A stretch of DNA of 64,000 nt from Agarivorans gilvus (GCF_001420915.1 NZ_CP013021.1:4188501-4252500); one strand, 5' to 3'; shown: positions 24,301 through 33,728, numbered from the stretch's first letter. The notes: a model not told the origin generated them from the letters alone. Made by a program: numbers and translations.

Positions 24301-25767
24301 TTAGTGTTTAACCAAAAATGTGGCTAGTTGTGGGTCTATTCGTTGCCCTGTAGCCTGTTGCAGTTGTTGAGTGAAGTTCGCTTGGTGAGCGTGTTCGGCA
24401 TAAAACACCGCGAGTGCAACAATACGTGCGTAAAGGTGAATCGTGTCTCCGGCTAAACCTAAAGGCAGGCCACTTCCATCCCAGTTTTCCCTATATTGGT
24501 AAGCAACGATGAGTGCATTATTGATTTGTTGCTGGACCGCTGATGATTTTAGATGTTCGGGAAGGGCGTAGTGCTCGGCGATGCATTTCCAGCGCTCTGC
24601 GCTTAATAAACTACAGTTTAGCACCACGTCAGGCAGACCTAATTGGCTTAAATCGTAGAACGCAGCCACTTGACTGAGCTGTTCTGCCTCCTCAGAGCTC
24701 AAGCCCGCTTGAACAGCAAGTTGTTGAGTTTGTTGCTGCACAATATGCAAGTGTTCATCGCTGGCTGGCGGTTGTTGTATTGCCTGGTAAACCATGTCTA
24801 GTAGTTGTAACTGCCCATAGGCCAGTTGGCGTTGTAGCAGGCGGTTTTCCATGCGTATGGCTGTGGCTTGAATATACAGTTCTAAGGGTTCAAATTGAGG
24901 GGCTTGGTTTTCTTGCCAACCTTCAACATAAAATAGTAGCGGATGCAGCTGTCCATTAGCCAAATAGAACACACTTTTTCCTTGCTGGTGCACATGCTCG
25001 CGTTGCTCTAAGGCTTGGCGCAGCATCGCTTGTATTAGCTGGGGAAAATCCTCCAGTTGACGGCAATCTTGCAGCTCGGCTAGTGTCCCCTGGCTATGCA
25101 ATACTCGCAATTGACGATGGCATAAAGCTAAAGCGAAACCACTAAGTGCTTGATGGGGGAGCTGTTTAGTTAGCTGCTTCGTTATTTCCTGATAAACACT
25201 ACTGGCTAAGTGTTGTTCATCATGGCAGTTGGCGACAACGCTAGAGGAATGAATAGCGGCTCGCAGGTTGTTTTGTTGTAGGTGCAATTCGCTAATTTCT
25301 TGGTAGGCGCGCAGTGAGGCGCACATTAGCGTATCGAGATTAACATCGCTTAATTCGGTTTTATTTTTATAGTCGCTAACATCATAGCGCCGTATCACTT
25401 CTCTAATCGGGGCTAAGCCGGGTTGCCCAGTACGTAAAATCAAGCGAATATCGTGGTTATTAAGGCGTTCGCGAATATCGTCAATCAGTTTGAGTCCAGC
25501 ATCATCACTTTCCATCACCACATCAACTAGAGCGATAGCTACGTCTGCATGTTGGCGGAGTAATTCAAAGGCTTCTGCCGCATTATAAGCATCGATGAAG
25601 CTGAGCTTGCGTTGTTGGTAGGAAAAATTATTAAGGACTAATTTGGTGACGGTGTGCATTTCGCTATCGTCATCGACGATTAGTACTTTCCAGGGACTAG
25701 GTTCGCTGGAAAGGCTCTCAATATCATCGTCATCATCAAACAGGAATAGTTCAGAACTATCGCTCAT
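24301..25767 (-). CDS. Response regulator with DUF3369 and degenerate HD-GYP domain
   Basis: The 488-residue protein starts with an acidic stretch (LFLFDDDDDIES) and then a receiver domain (about residues 27-150; VLIVDDDSEMH, phospho-acceptor in ALVDVVMESDDAG, later LRTGQPG). DUF3369 spans about residues 180-330. The C-terminal HD-GYP region is degenerate: the metal-binding HD reads YD in FYDLSQLGLP, and the GYP-side motif reads NWDGSGLPLGLAG. Cyclic-di-GMP hydrolysis is therefore doubtful and a signalling or scaffold role is likelier. In E. coli the regulator gene rssB lies near ychJ, but this protein is not an RssB homologue by architecture. Confidence 0.85.
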   Translation of the reverse strand: MSDSSELFLFDDDDDIESLSSEPSPWKVLIVDDDSEMHTVTKLVLNNFSYQQRKLSFIDAYNAAEAFELLRQHADVAIALVDVVMESDDAGLKLIDDIRERLNNHDIRLILRTGQPGLAPIREVIRRYDVSDYKNKTELSDVNLDTLMCASLRAYQEISELHLQQNNLRAAIHSSSVVANCHDEQHLASSVYQEITKQLTKQLPHQALSGFALALCHRQLRVLHSQGTLAELQDCRQLEDFPQLIQAMLRQALEQREHVHQQGKSVFYLANGQLHPLLFYVEGWQENQAPQFEPLELYIQATAIRMENRLLQRQLAYGQLQLLDMVYQAIQQPPASDEHLHIVQQQTQQLAVQAGLSSEEAEQLSQVAAFYDLSQLGLPDVVLNCSLLSAERWKCIAEHYALPEHLKSSAVQQQINNALIVAYQYRENWDGSGLPLGLAGDTIHLYARIVALAVFYAEHAHQANFTQQLQQATGQRIDPQLATFLVKH

Positions 25768-25903
25768 AACAAGCTCCTAACGATTGGTCGGTCCGCATGA
25801 GTCAGTATAGTAAATACTGATGTCCTTTCTGATATTTTTCTTAAAAGCGGCCAATAAACAGGTTAAGCTTAGCGCATTGCCAAAATACTGCTAGGAAATT
25901 GAT

Positions 25904-26944
25904 TTGCATAACAAATTTATCATCGAGGCGCTAGATGAGGGCTTAGCCGAAGCGCTGATGGAAAAAATTAATTTAAAAACTAAGCCTCCCGGCTCACTCG
26001 GCGTGTTGGAGGCTTTGGCTTGCCAACTAGGGCAAATTCAGCAGACCTTGAGTCCCCAAATTTGCCAACCTAAGATGATTGTATTTGCCTCCGACCATGG
26101 CATAGCCTTGGAGGGCGTTAGCGCTTTTCCACAAGAGGTAACCGCGCAAATGGTACAAAACTACCTTGCTGGCGGGGCCGCGGTAAATGTGTTTTGTCGC
26201 CAACATGCTATTGCGCTTGAAATTGTGGATCTTGGGGTTAAAAACTTGCCAGCGGCTGAAGGCTTGGTGAGTCGCAAGGTTGCCGAATCCACTCAAAGCT
26301 TTTTGCAGGCCGATGCGATGACGCCTGCTCAGTGTCAGCAGGCGATATCGGTAGGTGCCGAGCGGGTAAGCTTGGCGGCCAAACAGGGCTCCAATGTGGT
26401 CGCCTTTGGTGAAATGGGTATTGCCAATACTGCTAGTGCTGCTGCCGTAATGGCTGGGTGTTTGAATATTGATGTGGCAGAGTGTGTTGGTCGTGGTACC
26501 GGGCTAGATGATAAGGGCCTGCAACATAAAACTGCCGTTTTGCAACAGGCTATGGCTTATCATCAAGGTGAGCATACTCCAGAGCAGTGGCTGGCCAAGG
26601 TTGGTGGTTTTGAGTTAGCGGCTATGGTTGGCGCAATGTTGCAAGCCGCACAACTACGGATGACTATCATGGTGGACGGTTTTATTTGTTCTGCTGCGGC
26701 CTTGGTTGCCAGCCAGATTGCGCCGTTGGTGACCCAATACATGGTGTTTTGCCATCAAAGTGCCGAACAAGCTCATCAACGTTTATTAGATGTGCTAGGT
26801 GCTAATCCGCTGTTGGGCCTAGCGCTACGTTTAGGAGAAGGCAGTGGCGCGGCTTTGGCTTTTCCCTTAGTTCAATCGGCATGCTTGTTTTTAAATGAGA
26901 TGGCTTCTTTTGCCTCTGCTGGAGTGAGTCGTGAACATGACTAA
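25904..26944 (+). CDS. cobT: Nicotinate-nucleotide--dimethylbenzimidazole phosphoribosyltransferase
   Basis: The 346-residue enzyme makes alpha-ribazole phosphate for the lower ligand of cobalamin. Visible motifs are KTKPPGSLGVLEALA, FASDHGIALEGVSAFPQEVT, FGEMGIANTASAAAV and the C-terminal LRLGEGSGAALAFPLV with the catalytic Glu. The start is TTG at 25904 with AGGA eight bases upstream; no ATG is available nearby. It is the first of a cobT-cobS-cobC cluster in which the genes overlap. I see no cobalamin riboswitch in the 136 bases upstream. Confidence 0.95.
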   Translation: MHNKFIIEALDEGLAEALMEKINLKTKPPGSLGVLEALACQLGQIQQTLSPQICQPKMIVFASDHGIALEGVSAFPQEVTAQMVQNYLAGGAAVNVFCRQHAIALEIVDLGVKNLPAAEGLVSRKVAESTQSFLQADAMTPAQCQQAISVGAERVSLAAKQGSNVVAFGEMGIANTASAAAVMAGCLNIDVAECVGRGTGLDDKGLQHKTAVLQQAMAYHQGEHTPEQWLAKVGGFELAAMVGAMLQAAQLRMTIMVDGFICSAAALVASQIAPLVTQYMVFCHQSAEQAHQRLLDVLGANPLLGLALRLGEGSGAALAFPLVQSACLFLNEMASFASAGVSREHD

Positions 26945-27736
26945 GCGGCTTAGGCAGCAGCTTAATTTGTTGTTTAATGCCTTTAGTTTTTTTAGTCGAA
27001 TCCCGGTGCCAAAGTCGGTGACATATAGCGGGCAAAGCTTAAGTCAATGTGTCGCTTATTTTCCTCTAGTTGGCTGGATGGTCGCCGCTGTAAATGCAGC
27101 AGTGATATGGCTGCTACTGCCAATTTTGGGGCCTGCCCTGGCCATATTATTAGCCATGGTGGTGAGCTGTTGGACTACCGGCGCTTTCCATGAAGATGGC
27201 TTTGCCGACTGTTGTGACGGTTTTGGTGGCGGCTATCAACGTGAGCAAATTTTACAAATAATGAAAGACTCACGCCTTGGTACCTATGGGGTGCTGGGGC
27301 TGTGCAGTATGCTGGCACTAAAATTTACTGGCTTATTAGGCTTGATAAATGGTTTGGCAATCACTGAGTTTTTACTATTACTATGGTGGGCGCATAGCTT
27401 AAGCCGTTGTTCTGCGGTGTTATTGATTTGGCGTATGTCTTATGTGCGTGAAACCAATGAAAATAGCAAAGCTAAGGCAGTGGCTCAGTCGATTGGGCTT
27501 AAGGAATTAGCGCTGGCGACGGTGTGGCTACTGCCCCCGCCTTGTTATTATCGACTACTTTGCTTTGGGCTTCGCTGTTGGCTTGCGCCGTGGTGACTTT
27601 GTTATGGGCTCGTTATTTGAAGCTGAAGTTGGGCGGTTATACTGGCGATGCGCTTGGGGCTCAACAGCAGCTGAGTGAACTGTTCATCTATTTGAGCGCT
27701 TTAGCCATGTTAAATACCGGAGGCTTAGCAGGGTGA
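26931..27736 (+). pseudogene. cobS: Adenosylcobinamide-GDP ribazoletransferase, frameshifted
   Basis: CobS joins alpha-ribazole to adenosylcobinamide-GDP in the membrane. The first frame shows FFSRIPVPKSV, YFPLVGWM, GAFHEDGFADCCDGFGGG (the metal-binding HxDGxxDxxDG motif, with E for L) and MKDSRLGTYG. It then breaks down near 27534 and stops at 27596. The C-terminus (ALLLSTTLLWASLLA, GGYTGDALGAQQQLSEL) is in another frame ending at 27736. One extra C in the CCCCC run 27534-27538 restores a 268-residue protein. GTG 26931 has GGAG six bases upstream and overlaps cobT. Both halves look intact, so a sequencing deletion is likely. Confidence 0.9.
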
Positions 27737-28323
27737 GTCGGGTGATATTTATCCGCCATAGCCAGCCTGATATTGCAGATAACTGCTGTTATGGGCAGTT
27801 AGACATGGCTGCAGAAGCCACGCAATTAGCGCTGGCGGTGGAAAGACTCGCCCCGTTATTAACCGCCTATCAAGTTGAAAAGATCCTCTCTAGTCCTTTG
27901 TTGCGCTGCCGCCAGTTGGCTGAAGCGCTTTATCCAGATGCGACTATTCACTTTTATCCAGAGCTGAAAGAAATCGATTTTGGCCGGTGGGAAGGTTGTA
28001 GTTGGCAGCAGATCCCCAGAAATGAGCTTGATGGCTGGGCGAATTCTTTTCTTAATTACCGCTTAGGGGCGGTGGGCGAAACTGTGGCTGAGTTTAATCA
28101 GCGAGTGACTGACTTTTGGTTGACGCTGCAACAACAGCTTAATGCCTCTGGCCAGTCGCAAACCTTGCTGTGTTTTTCTCATGCCGGGGTTATTCGCTGT
28201 ATATTGGGCCAAATACAAGCTTTAGGTTTAGCTGAGTCGAGCCAGTTGCCGCTTAGCATGGGCTCGATAACCAGTATCAAACTTGCCACAGAGGGAGCTC
28301 AAATTGAATTTGTTAACCGTTAA
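27733..28323 (+). CDS. cobC: Alpha-ribazole phosphatase (histidine phosphatase family)
   Basis: The 196-residue phosphatase removes phosphate from alpha-ribazole-5'-phosphate or adenosylcobalamin-5'-phosphate. The catalytic histidine is in IFIRHSQPD. The family also requires SSPLLRCRQLAEAL, LKEIDFGRWEG and the second histidine in CFSHAGVIRC, all present. The start is GTG overlapping the cobS stop, with GGAGG nine bases upstream. Context assigns it to the cobalamin pathway. Confidence 0.9.
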   Translation: MSRVIFIRHSQPDIADNCCYGQLDMAAEATQLALAVERLAPLLTAYQVEKILSSPLLRCRQLAEALYPDATIHFYPELKEIDFGRWEGCSWQQIPRNELDGWANSFLNYRLGAVGETVAEFNQRVTDFWLTLQQQLNASGQSQTLLCFSHAGVIRCILGQIQALGLAESSQLPLSMGSITSIKLATEGAQIEFVNR

Positions 28324-28744
28324 GGCTTTTGCGCACTGCCGTTGGCTTATATTACTTGGTACTTATGGGTTGATGAGTTTTCATGCTAGTGCGGCTGCGC
28401 AGCAACCTAGCAATGTATGCTGGCAGCAGGCTAGCAGAGCTGAGCTTAACCGCTGCTTAGAGCAAGAACTGGCGACACTTGAGCAACGACAGCAACAATT
28501 AGTGTTGCTGCTACAACAACAGGCGGCGGAGCTGGAAGCTATTAGTGAAGGAGCCAAAGGCTTGGGCTTAACTTTAAGCCAAGCCAGCGATGATTTTGAG
28601 CGTTTTCGCGATAGCTATTGCCGCTGGGAAATGAAGATGATGGCCAGTGGTAGTGGGGCTGGCAGCCAATACTTGCTATGCAAAATTAAACTCACCGAGA
28701 ATAACTTAAGCCATTTGCAGCAGTGGCTTAAGCCTTCTCGTTAA
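28304..28744 (+). CDS. Secreted LprI-like (DUF1311-type) protein
   Basis: The 146-residue protein has a signal peptide (hydrophobic WLILLGTYGLMSF, cleavage near ASAAAQQ). The mature part has the Cys pattern of the lysozyme-inhibitor LprI family: VCWQQASRAELNRCLEQEL, then FRDSYCRWEMKMM and LLCKIKLTENNL. A long Gln-rich helix (LEQRQQQLVLLLQQQ) lies between. TTG 28304 is chosen because GGGAG lies seven bases upstream. It overlaps the 3' end of cobC and may be cotranscribed with it by position only. Lysozyme inhibition is not established for such distant members. Confidence 0.72.
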   Translation: MNLLTVKAFAHCRWLILLGTYGLMSFHASAAAQQPSNVCWQQASRAELNRCLEQELATLEQRQQQLVLLLQQQAAELEAISEGAKGLGLTLSQASDDFERFRDSYCRWEMKMMASGSGAGSQYLLCKIKLTENNLSHLQQWLKPSR

Positions 28745-28775
28745 AAGCCGCAGAACGGCCGCTAAGTTTAGCCGC

Positions 28776-29867
28776 TTAGGCCTTTGCGTAAGCTCGTTGG
28801 CAGCCTTTAATGGCTGGCTCTAAGAGCTCTAAAGCCGTTTTATCACAAGGGCTTAGCTCTGCACTGCTTGGTTGTAGTGGCGTTACTCGTTGGCCCCAAC
28901 GAAGCACCGCCGCTCCCCAAGTTAAGCCGGCACCAAATGCTGCTAATAATAAGTTGTCGCCAGGTTTTATACGGCCTTGTTCTAAGGCTTCACAAAGTGC
29001 TACTGGAACGGTTGCTGCTGAAGTATTACCGTATTTCTCAATGTTAATCATGATGTTGTCGTACGGGGCTTCAATGCGTTTAGCTAGCGCATCGATGATC
29101 CTTAGGTTGGCCTGATGGGGCACAATGAAGTTGAGCTGTGAAGGGGTTACCTCTGCCTGCTTTAATACATTGCTCGCGGCTTCACCCATGCCTTTTACCG
29201 CCCGTTTAAATATTTCGGGGCCTTCAAATTGAAAGCTATACAGGGTATCGACGCCGCAGAAGCGAGGGCGGTCGGTGCCGAAATCGGCAATCGATAGGAT
29301 CTCGCGTTTTTCACTATCACAGCCCAATTTGGCGGCTAAGAATCCGACTTTTTCCGTATCGCTATTGGCTTCTAGAATCACCGCACCCGCGCCGTCACCA
29401 AACAACACTGCGGTATCGCGTTTGGTCCAATCCAGTACTTGACTTAAGCGCTCTGCGCCGATCAGTAAAATACGTTTCATGGCGCCACTTTGAATTAGCG
29501 CTGCCGCAGTTTGTATACCGTAAACAAAGCCACTGCAGGCGGCGTTCATATCAAATACCGCAGCTTGTTTGGCCTTTAATAGTTGTTGCACTCGGCTGGC
29601 TGTACTAGGTACCGTGGTACCGGGTGTGCAAGTACATAAAATAATGGCGTCCAGTTGCTCGGCTTGTAAGCCTGCCGCGGCGAGGGCGTGTAAACCCGCA
29701 TTAGCGGCTAAATCGGCGAGATCAACATGGGAAATACAGCGCTCTTTAATGCCGGTGCGGCTACTAATCCACTCATCGGATGTGTCGAGAAAAGTGCTTA
29801 AATCGTGGTTAGTAAGGCGGGCTGGTGGCATACATTTGCCCCAACCGGTAATTTCGGCATTATACAT
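28776..29867 (-). CDS. Beta-ketoacyl-ACP synthase III family protein (FabH-like)
   Basis: The 363-residue enzyme has the KAS III fold and catalytic triad: Cys in MNAACSGFVYG, His in VPHQANLRI and Asn in YGNTSAATVP. It also has TSDEWISSRTGIKER and FGDGAGAVIL. It would condense an acyl-CoA with malonyl-ACP. It stands alone rather than in a fab operon and has a C-terminal extension of about 40 residues, so it is more likely a second KAS III with special substrate preference than the housekeeping FabH. An in-frame TTG at 29897 is possible, but ATG 29867 matches the family N-terminus. Confidence 0.88.
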   Translation of the reverse strand: MYNAEITGWGKCMPPARLTNHDLSTFLDTSDEWISSRTGIKERCISHVDLADLAANAGLHALAAAGLQAEQLDAIILCTCTPGTTVPSTASRVQQLLKAKQAAVFDMNAACSGFVYGIQTAAALIQSGAMKRILLIGAERLSQVLDWTKRDTAVLFGDGAGAVILEANSDTEKVGFLAAKLGCDSEKREILSIADFGTDRPRFCGVDTLYSFQFEGPEIFKRAVKGMGEAASNVLKQAEVTPSQLNFIVPHQANLRIIDALAKRIEAPYDNIMINIEKYGNTSAATVPVALCEALEQGRIKPGDNLLLAAFGAGLTWGAAVLRWGQRVTPLQPSSAELSPCDKTALELLEPAIKGCQRAYAKA

Positions 29868-30126
29868 AGGCTGTATTTTCTCTGGCTGATTTTGCAATGC
29901 TTTGGATTATGCCTGATGCATTACAAATAGCAAAACAAGACGAAAAACTAGTCTTAAACTTGTGATTATCGTAGCTTTATTCAAGATACTATAATTAGCG
30001 GGTGTTTTAATGATGAACTTGTGTGATAATTAGTCTAATTTGATGGACTTGACCTGAAATTAGTAAGGGCAATTTATGTAACAGGGATGCTTGGTTTTTC
30101 TCTGATTTACGTAAAGAAGGTCTGTT

Positions 30127-30441
30127 ATGACTAGTGATGCTCCTCATTTAGGCCCGTGCCTAGCAACGAAGAATAGAACAAAAACGCTCAGTTTTACTGA
30201 TAATACACGTTTTTTCGAACTAACCGTTGATTTATATGCCGATCCCTTAACCTTGTTGGCCTTTGGTGGCGAGGTTGTGGGTGATGTAGCGCCTAAAAAA
30301 CATGTGGCGGTGAATGGCCAGATTGATGACATTAAGGGCTTTTTCAAGCAGCAGTTCATTTGGCAGTTTAAGGACATTTGTGAGCTCAGCGGCCAAGAGG
30401 CCAGAGCGGTAGATGAGTGGCTGGTATTGAATACTAATTAG
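30127..30441 (+). CDS. Small hypothetical protein
   Basis: I do not recognise this 104-residue protein. It has no signal peptide or membrane segment. The sequence includes FFELTVDLYADPLTLLAFGGEVVGD, which could be beta-strand rich, and a more helical C-terminus (FFKQQFIWQFKDICELSGQEA). AAGAAGG precedes the ATG at a normal distance, which supports translation. It is convergent with the M32 carboxypeptidase gene and followed by a hairpin at 30455-30477. Confidence 0.65.
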   Translation: MTSDAPHLGPCLATKNRTKTLSFTDNTRFFELTVDLYADPLTLLAFGGEVVGDVAPKKHVAVNGQIDDIKGFFKQQFIWQFKDICELSGQEARAVDEWLVLNTN

Positions 30442-30454
30442 CTAAATTGGCGAG

Positions 30455-30477
30455 GGACAAGGCCAGCGACCTTGTCC
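30455..30477. terminator. Hairpin between convergent genes
   Basis: An 8-bp stem, GGACAAGG (30455-30462) with CCTTGTCC (30470-30477), has a seven-base loop and lies between two converging genes. There is no long T-tract, so termination may be weak or Rho-assisted. Confidence 0.45.
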
Positions 30478-30484
30478 GCATCGT

Positions 30485-31972
30485 TTACAAATAGCGAGAG
30501 CGTAAGTGCTGTTGGAAATACGCTGGATTTAAGCTTTCACCGGTGGCTCTTTCGACTAGCTCATCTGTTTCATACAGGCTAGCCTGAGACCAAATATGTT
30601 GTTTTAGCCAAGCAAATACGCCACTGTAGTCACCTTTAGCCACCGCATCTGGGGTATCGGGTTTCGCTTTTACTAGTGCGGCGTGGAACTGCGCCGCATA
30701 CATCGCACCTAGTGAATAGGAAGGGAAGTAGCCAATCAGGCCCGCTGGCCAGTGTACGTCTTGCATGCAGCCATTCTTATCATTGCCTTTCGTCGATAGT
30801 CCCAAGTATTGTTGCATTTTTTGATCCCATAACTCAGGAATGTCGGCCACTTTTATCTCTTGATTAATCAAGTCTCGCTCTAACTGGTAACGCAACATAA
30901 TATGAGCAGGGTAGGTCAGCTCGTCGGCATCTACCCGTATGTAGCCGGGCTTAACGCTAAGGTAGTGCTGCTGCAGTTCGCTAAGTGGCATGTTCTTAGC
31001 CTGTGTTAAGTGCTGTTTAACTAAGGGATGTAGCTGTTCTACGAAGGCTTGGCTGCGCCCGAGTTGCATTTCAAAGAATAAGCTTTGGCTCTCGTGGATC
31101 CCCATGGAGCGGGCTTGACCCACTGGTAAGTCAACTAAGTCGAGAGGCAGGTTTTGTTCATAACGGGCATGACCAGTTTCGTGAACTATTCCCATTAGTG
31201 AGCGAGTAAAATCTTCTTCTTCATAACGGGTGGTAATTCGAACATCGCTGGGCACGCCTCCACAGAAGGGGTGAGCACTTACATCTAAACGACCATGCTT
31301 GAAATCAAACTGTAGTTTTTGCATTACCGCTAGACCCAGTTGCTTCTGTTGCTCGCTGGGGAAATTGCCATATTGCTTTAATTTAGGCCAAGAGGCTTGT
31401 TTATCTACCACTTCTTGAATTAATTGCGGTAGCCAAGTTTGTAATTCACCAAACACTAGGTCTAAGCGTTGCATTTGCATGCCTGGCTCGTAGAGATCCA
31501 GCATGGCATCGTAGCGGCTCAAGCCACTTTTATCGGCGCGGATCTGCGCTTCTTCTATGGCTAATTGCATCACTGCTTGTAAGTTCACTTGAAAGGCTTG
31601 CCAGTTATTGGCTTTTCGCTGTTCTCGCCAGGCGTGCTCGCAGCGCGCCGTTGCTAGCGACTTGGCCTTAACCAAATCGGCGGGTAGGGCGGTGCTATTG
31701 CGCCAGCTACGTTCCATTTCACGTAATGAGGCTTGTTGAACTGAGGTTAAGTTTTGCGATTTAGCTTGCTCTAGCCATTCTTCAAGTTGAGGCTGAGTTG
31801 ATTTTTCATGGATGATCACCGCCAGTTCGGCCAGTGCTTCGGCACGCGCCTGATTGCCGCCATCGGGCATCATGGTGGCTTGATCCCAGCTAGTAATAGC
31901 GTTTAAGTGGGACAGTTTTGCAAGCTGCTGAAAATGCTGGCTGAGTTGCTGATAAGCATTGGGCTTATTCAT
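30485..31972 (-). CDS. Carboxypeptidase Taq (M32) family metallopeptidase
   Basis: The 495-residue cytoplasmic zinc carboxypeptidase has the HExxH motif in MGIVHETGHARYEQ. Other M32 signatures are the GIHESQSLFFEMQLGRS segment carrying the third zinc ligand, HPFCGGVPSDVRITTRY, DADELTYPAHIMLRYQLERDLI and the C-terminal GYFPSYSLGAMYAAQF. The length is normal. AAGGAACC precedes the ATG. It would trim C-terminal residues from peptides. It is probably a single gene, with smrA upstream on the same strand after 23 bases. Confidence 0.95.
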   Translation of the reverse strand: MNKPNAYQQLSQHFQQLAKLSHLNAITSWDQATMMPDGGNQARAEALAELAVIIHEKSTQPQLEEWLEQAKSQNLTSVQQASLREMERSWRNSTALPADLVKAKSLATARCEHAWREQRKANNWQAFQVNLQAVMQLAIEEAQIRADKSGLSRYDAMLDLYEPGMQMQRLDLVFGELQTWLPQLIQEVVDKQASWPKLKQYGNFPSEQQKQLGLAVMQKLQFDFKHGRLDVSAHPFCGGVPSDVRITTRYEEEDFTRSLMGIVHETGHARYEQNLPLDLVDLPVGQARSMGIHESQSLFFEMQLGRSQAFVEQLHPLVKQHLTQAKNMPLSELQQHYLSVKPGYIRVDADELTYPAHIMLRYQLERDLINQEIKVADIPELWDQKMQQYLGLSTKGNDKNGCMQDVHWPAGLIGYFPSYSLGAMYAAQFHAALVKAKPDTPDAVAKGDYSGVFAWLKQHIWSQASLYETDELVERATGESLNPAYFQQHLRSRYL

Positions 31973-31995
31973 AATGGTTCCTTATACTGCTTAGT

Positions 31996-32571
31996 TTAGG
32001 CTAAGCGGCGAGCGTGGCGCTCGCGATTATCAAGTTTTTGTTGCTCATTCTTTTTAAGCAAAACGTAGATGGCTCCACTTCCGCCATGCATGGCTTGGGC
32101 ACTGTGAATGGCTAGCACTGCATCTATTTGTGGTAGCCACTGACTCACATAACTTTTTAATAGTGCTGGTGGCGCACTATTGTGGCCTTTTCCGGGAATG
32201 ATCAAGGCACTACGAATGTTGAGTTGCTGGCATTGCTTAATAAAATTAACAATCTCATTTCTAGCCTGTTCTAAGCGAAACTTATGTAAATCTAAAGTAG
32301 CTTGAATGGGGTACTTACCTAAGCGTAGCTTTTTAAATACGCCTTGTTGTAAACCGGTCTTTTTAAATGACACGATGTCATCAGGATGAAGTAGCTTAAC
32401 CTGATCTAGCGAGAGATAATCTTGGGCGGTGGCACGGTGCTGCTCTGCGGCTTGTTGTCTGGCCTGTTTGGCCGCCTCATTTAATGCGGCATTAGCCGAC
32501 ATTACGGCGTCTTGTTTTAGCGGTTTTATTCCGGCAACTTCTTGCTGAAACAGATCAAATTCATCAGACAT
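31996..32571 (-). CDS. smrA: Smr-domain DNA endonuclease SmrA
   Basis: The 191-residue protein has a charged N-terminal region and a C-terminal Smr domain (about residues 85-180) with LDLHKFRLEQAR, IIPGKGHNS and the closing AQAMHGGSGAIYVLLKK. The LDLH and GxG motifs are those of SmrA-type proteins, described as nicking endonucleases. The frame extends upstream to 32589, but ATG 32571 (MSDEFDLF) is the usual start. It lies close upstream of the M32 peptidase gene. Confidence 0.92.
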   Translation of the reverse strand: MSDEFDLFQQEVAGIKPLKQDAVMSANAALNEAAKQARQQAAEQHRATAQDYLSLDQVKLLHPDDIVSFKKTGLQQGVFKKLRLGKYPIQATLDLHKFRLEQARNEIVNFIKQCQQLNIRSALIIPGKGHNSAPPALLKSYVSQWLPQIDAVLAIHSAQAMHGGSGAIYVLLKKNEQQKLDNRERHARRLA

Positions 32572-32643
32572 AAAAGAACTCCTGAACATCGAAGTTCCTT
32601 CTTTATAGATGACTGGCGCCAGCGGTGCAACCGCTGAAATAGC

Positions 32644-32787
32644 TTATTTGTGTGAGTCGTCGCTTTGACGGATTTTTTTAATAAAGTAGTAGCTGTAAAA
32701 AATCATAAGGGCGATGGTGCAAGTGATCACCCCTATCGACATTAAACCGATGCTGTTGCCAAATAGTAAATCTAACCAAAGGTCCAT
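32644..32787 (-). CDS. Small DUF3149-like membrane protein
   Basis: A 47-residue protein starting MDLWLDLLFGNSIGLMS has a single transmembrane helix (about residues 13-35) and a short basic-acidic tail. The N-terminus matches what I know of DUF3149 proteins. The longer frame (to 32829) adds residues that do not fit. The function is unknown. Confidence 0.7.
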   Translation of the reverse strand: MDLWLDLLFGNSIGLMSIGVITCTIALMIFYSYYFIKKIRQSDDSHK

Positions 32788-32853
32788 GATAGCTGCTCCA
32801 CTGTATGCCTTAGTTGAGCATAAAACCACCAGCAGAAAACGAATTGATATGGC

Positions 32854-33728
32854 TCAAAGATGTTTTGGATCGACTTCACGAATTACATAACCCAGCTGTG
32901 TAAGCTCGTTGAGTAAGCCTTTTTCGCCATACAGATGCATTGCACCTACAACGACAAAACTGGTGCCGTTTAGTTGAGTGAGCTGGCTGATCCAGTGGCG
33001 ATTGCGCCGGTATAACAACGCTTCAGAAAGCCATTCTGCATCTTGCTGGAACATGGGGTCGTCTTTGAGTAGCGCAAACAGCTGTTGATTATCCCTTCGT
33101 TCCAGTAAGCCACTAATTGTTCGAACACTTGCGGAATATGTTCAAAATCGTCGATGGTTTGCTCGAGTAATGAAGTTTGAATATGGCTTAGCTGCTGAAG
33201 GGTAGTCAGCTGCTCGGCAAAGCTTTCTAGCTGATAAATCGGCGTATTGTTATGCCTAGCTTGTTCAATGAAATGCAAATCTAAGCCAAGCTCGGTTTGA
33301 TAACCTAGATTTTGCATTTGTAGCTGGCTAAGCATGATGGCCACATACCAAGCCTGCATGTTGTCAAACATACTAGGGGAAAGCCCCAATTGTTGGCTAA
33401 TTTTTGCCAGCTTCTGTTGGTAGTCTGGGCTGATATCGTCGGCTAGAGTGTGGCCGCTTGCTTGTTGAGTGGTTTGCTGTAACAACCTGCGGTCGTTGGT
33501 ACTTAGGCTGCTGACATCGGTTTCGATCACTAAGCGTTGGCTGCGTTCGAAAGCCTGGATAAAAGTGTCTGGCAGTGGGTAAAACTGTTCGCTGCCGATA
33601 TGAATAGAGCCAAATAAATAGAGTTGTTGTTGGTTTTTAGTGGCTAGCCAGAGAGAGGGCTCGGCGGCCAATTGGCTACTTGTTAATACCAGTAGTAAGG
33701 AGCTAAGGCGGCGCATCCAAGGTTTCAT
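32854..33728 (-). pseudogene. TraB/GumN family protein, frameshifted
   Basis: The first part has a signal peptide (MRRLSSLLLVLTSSQLAA) and the GumN/TraB start WLATKNQQQLYLFGSIHIGS, with LGLDLHFIEQA further on. After LVAYWNEG it loses the family sequence. The rest (DNQQLFALLKDD, WLSEALLYRRNRHWISQL, FVVVGAMHLYGEKGLLNEL) is in another frame ending at 32854. The break is at the CCC run 33093-33095 (plus strand). One more base restores about 291 residues. The conserved GSxH and GAxH motifs, thought to be part of a metallohydrolase-like site, are both present, which argues against old decay. Confidence 0.88.

Noticed and set aside
24301..25767. Assignment of this regulator as RssB because of its position near ychJ
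   Set aside because: It has DUF3369 and a degenerate HD-GYP region, not the RssB output domain.
25768..25903. Cobalamin riboswitch in front of cobT
   Set aside because: The gap is only 136 bases and lacks a recognisable B12-box core or the expected multi-stem layout.
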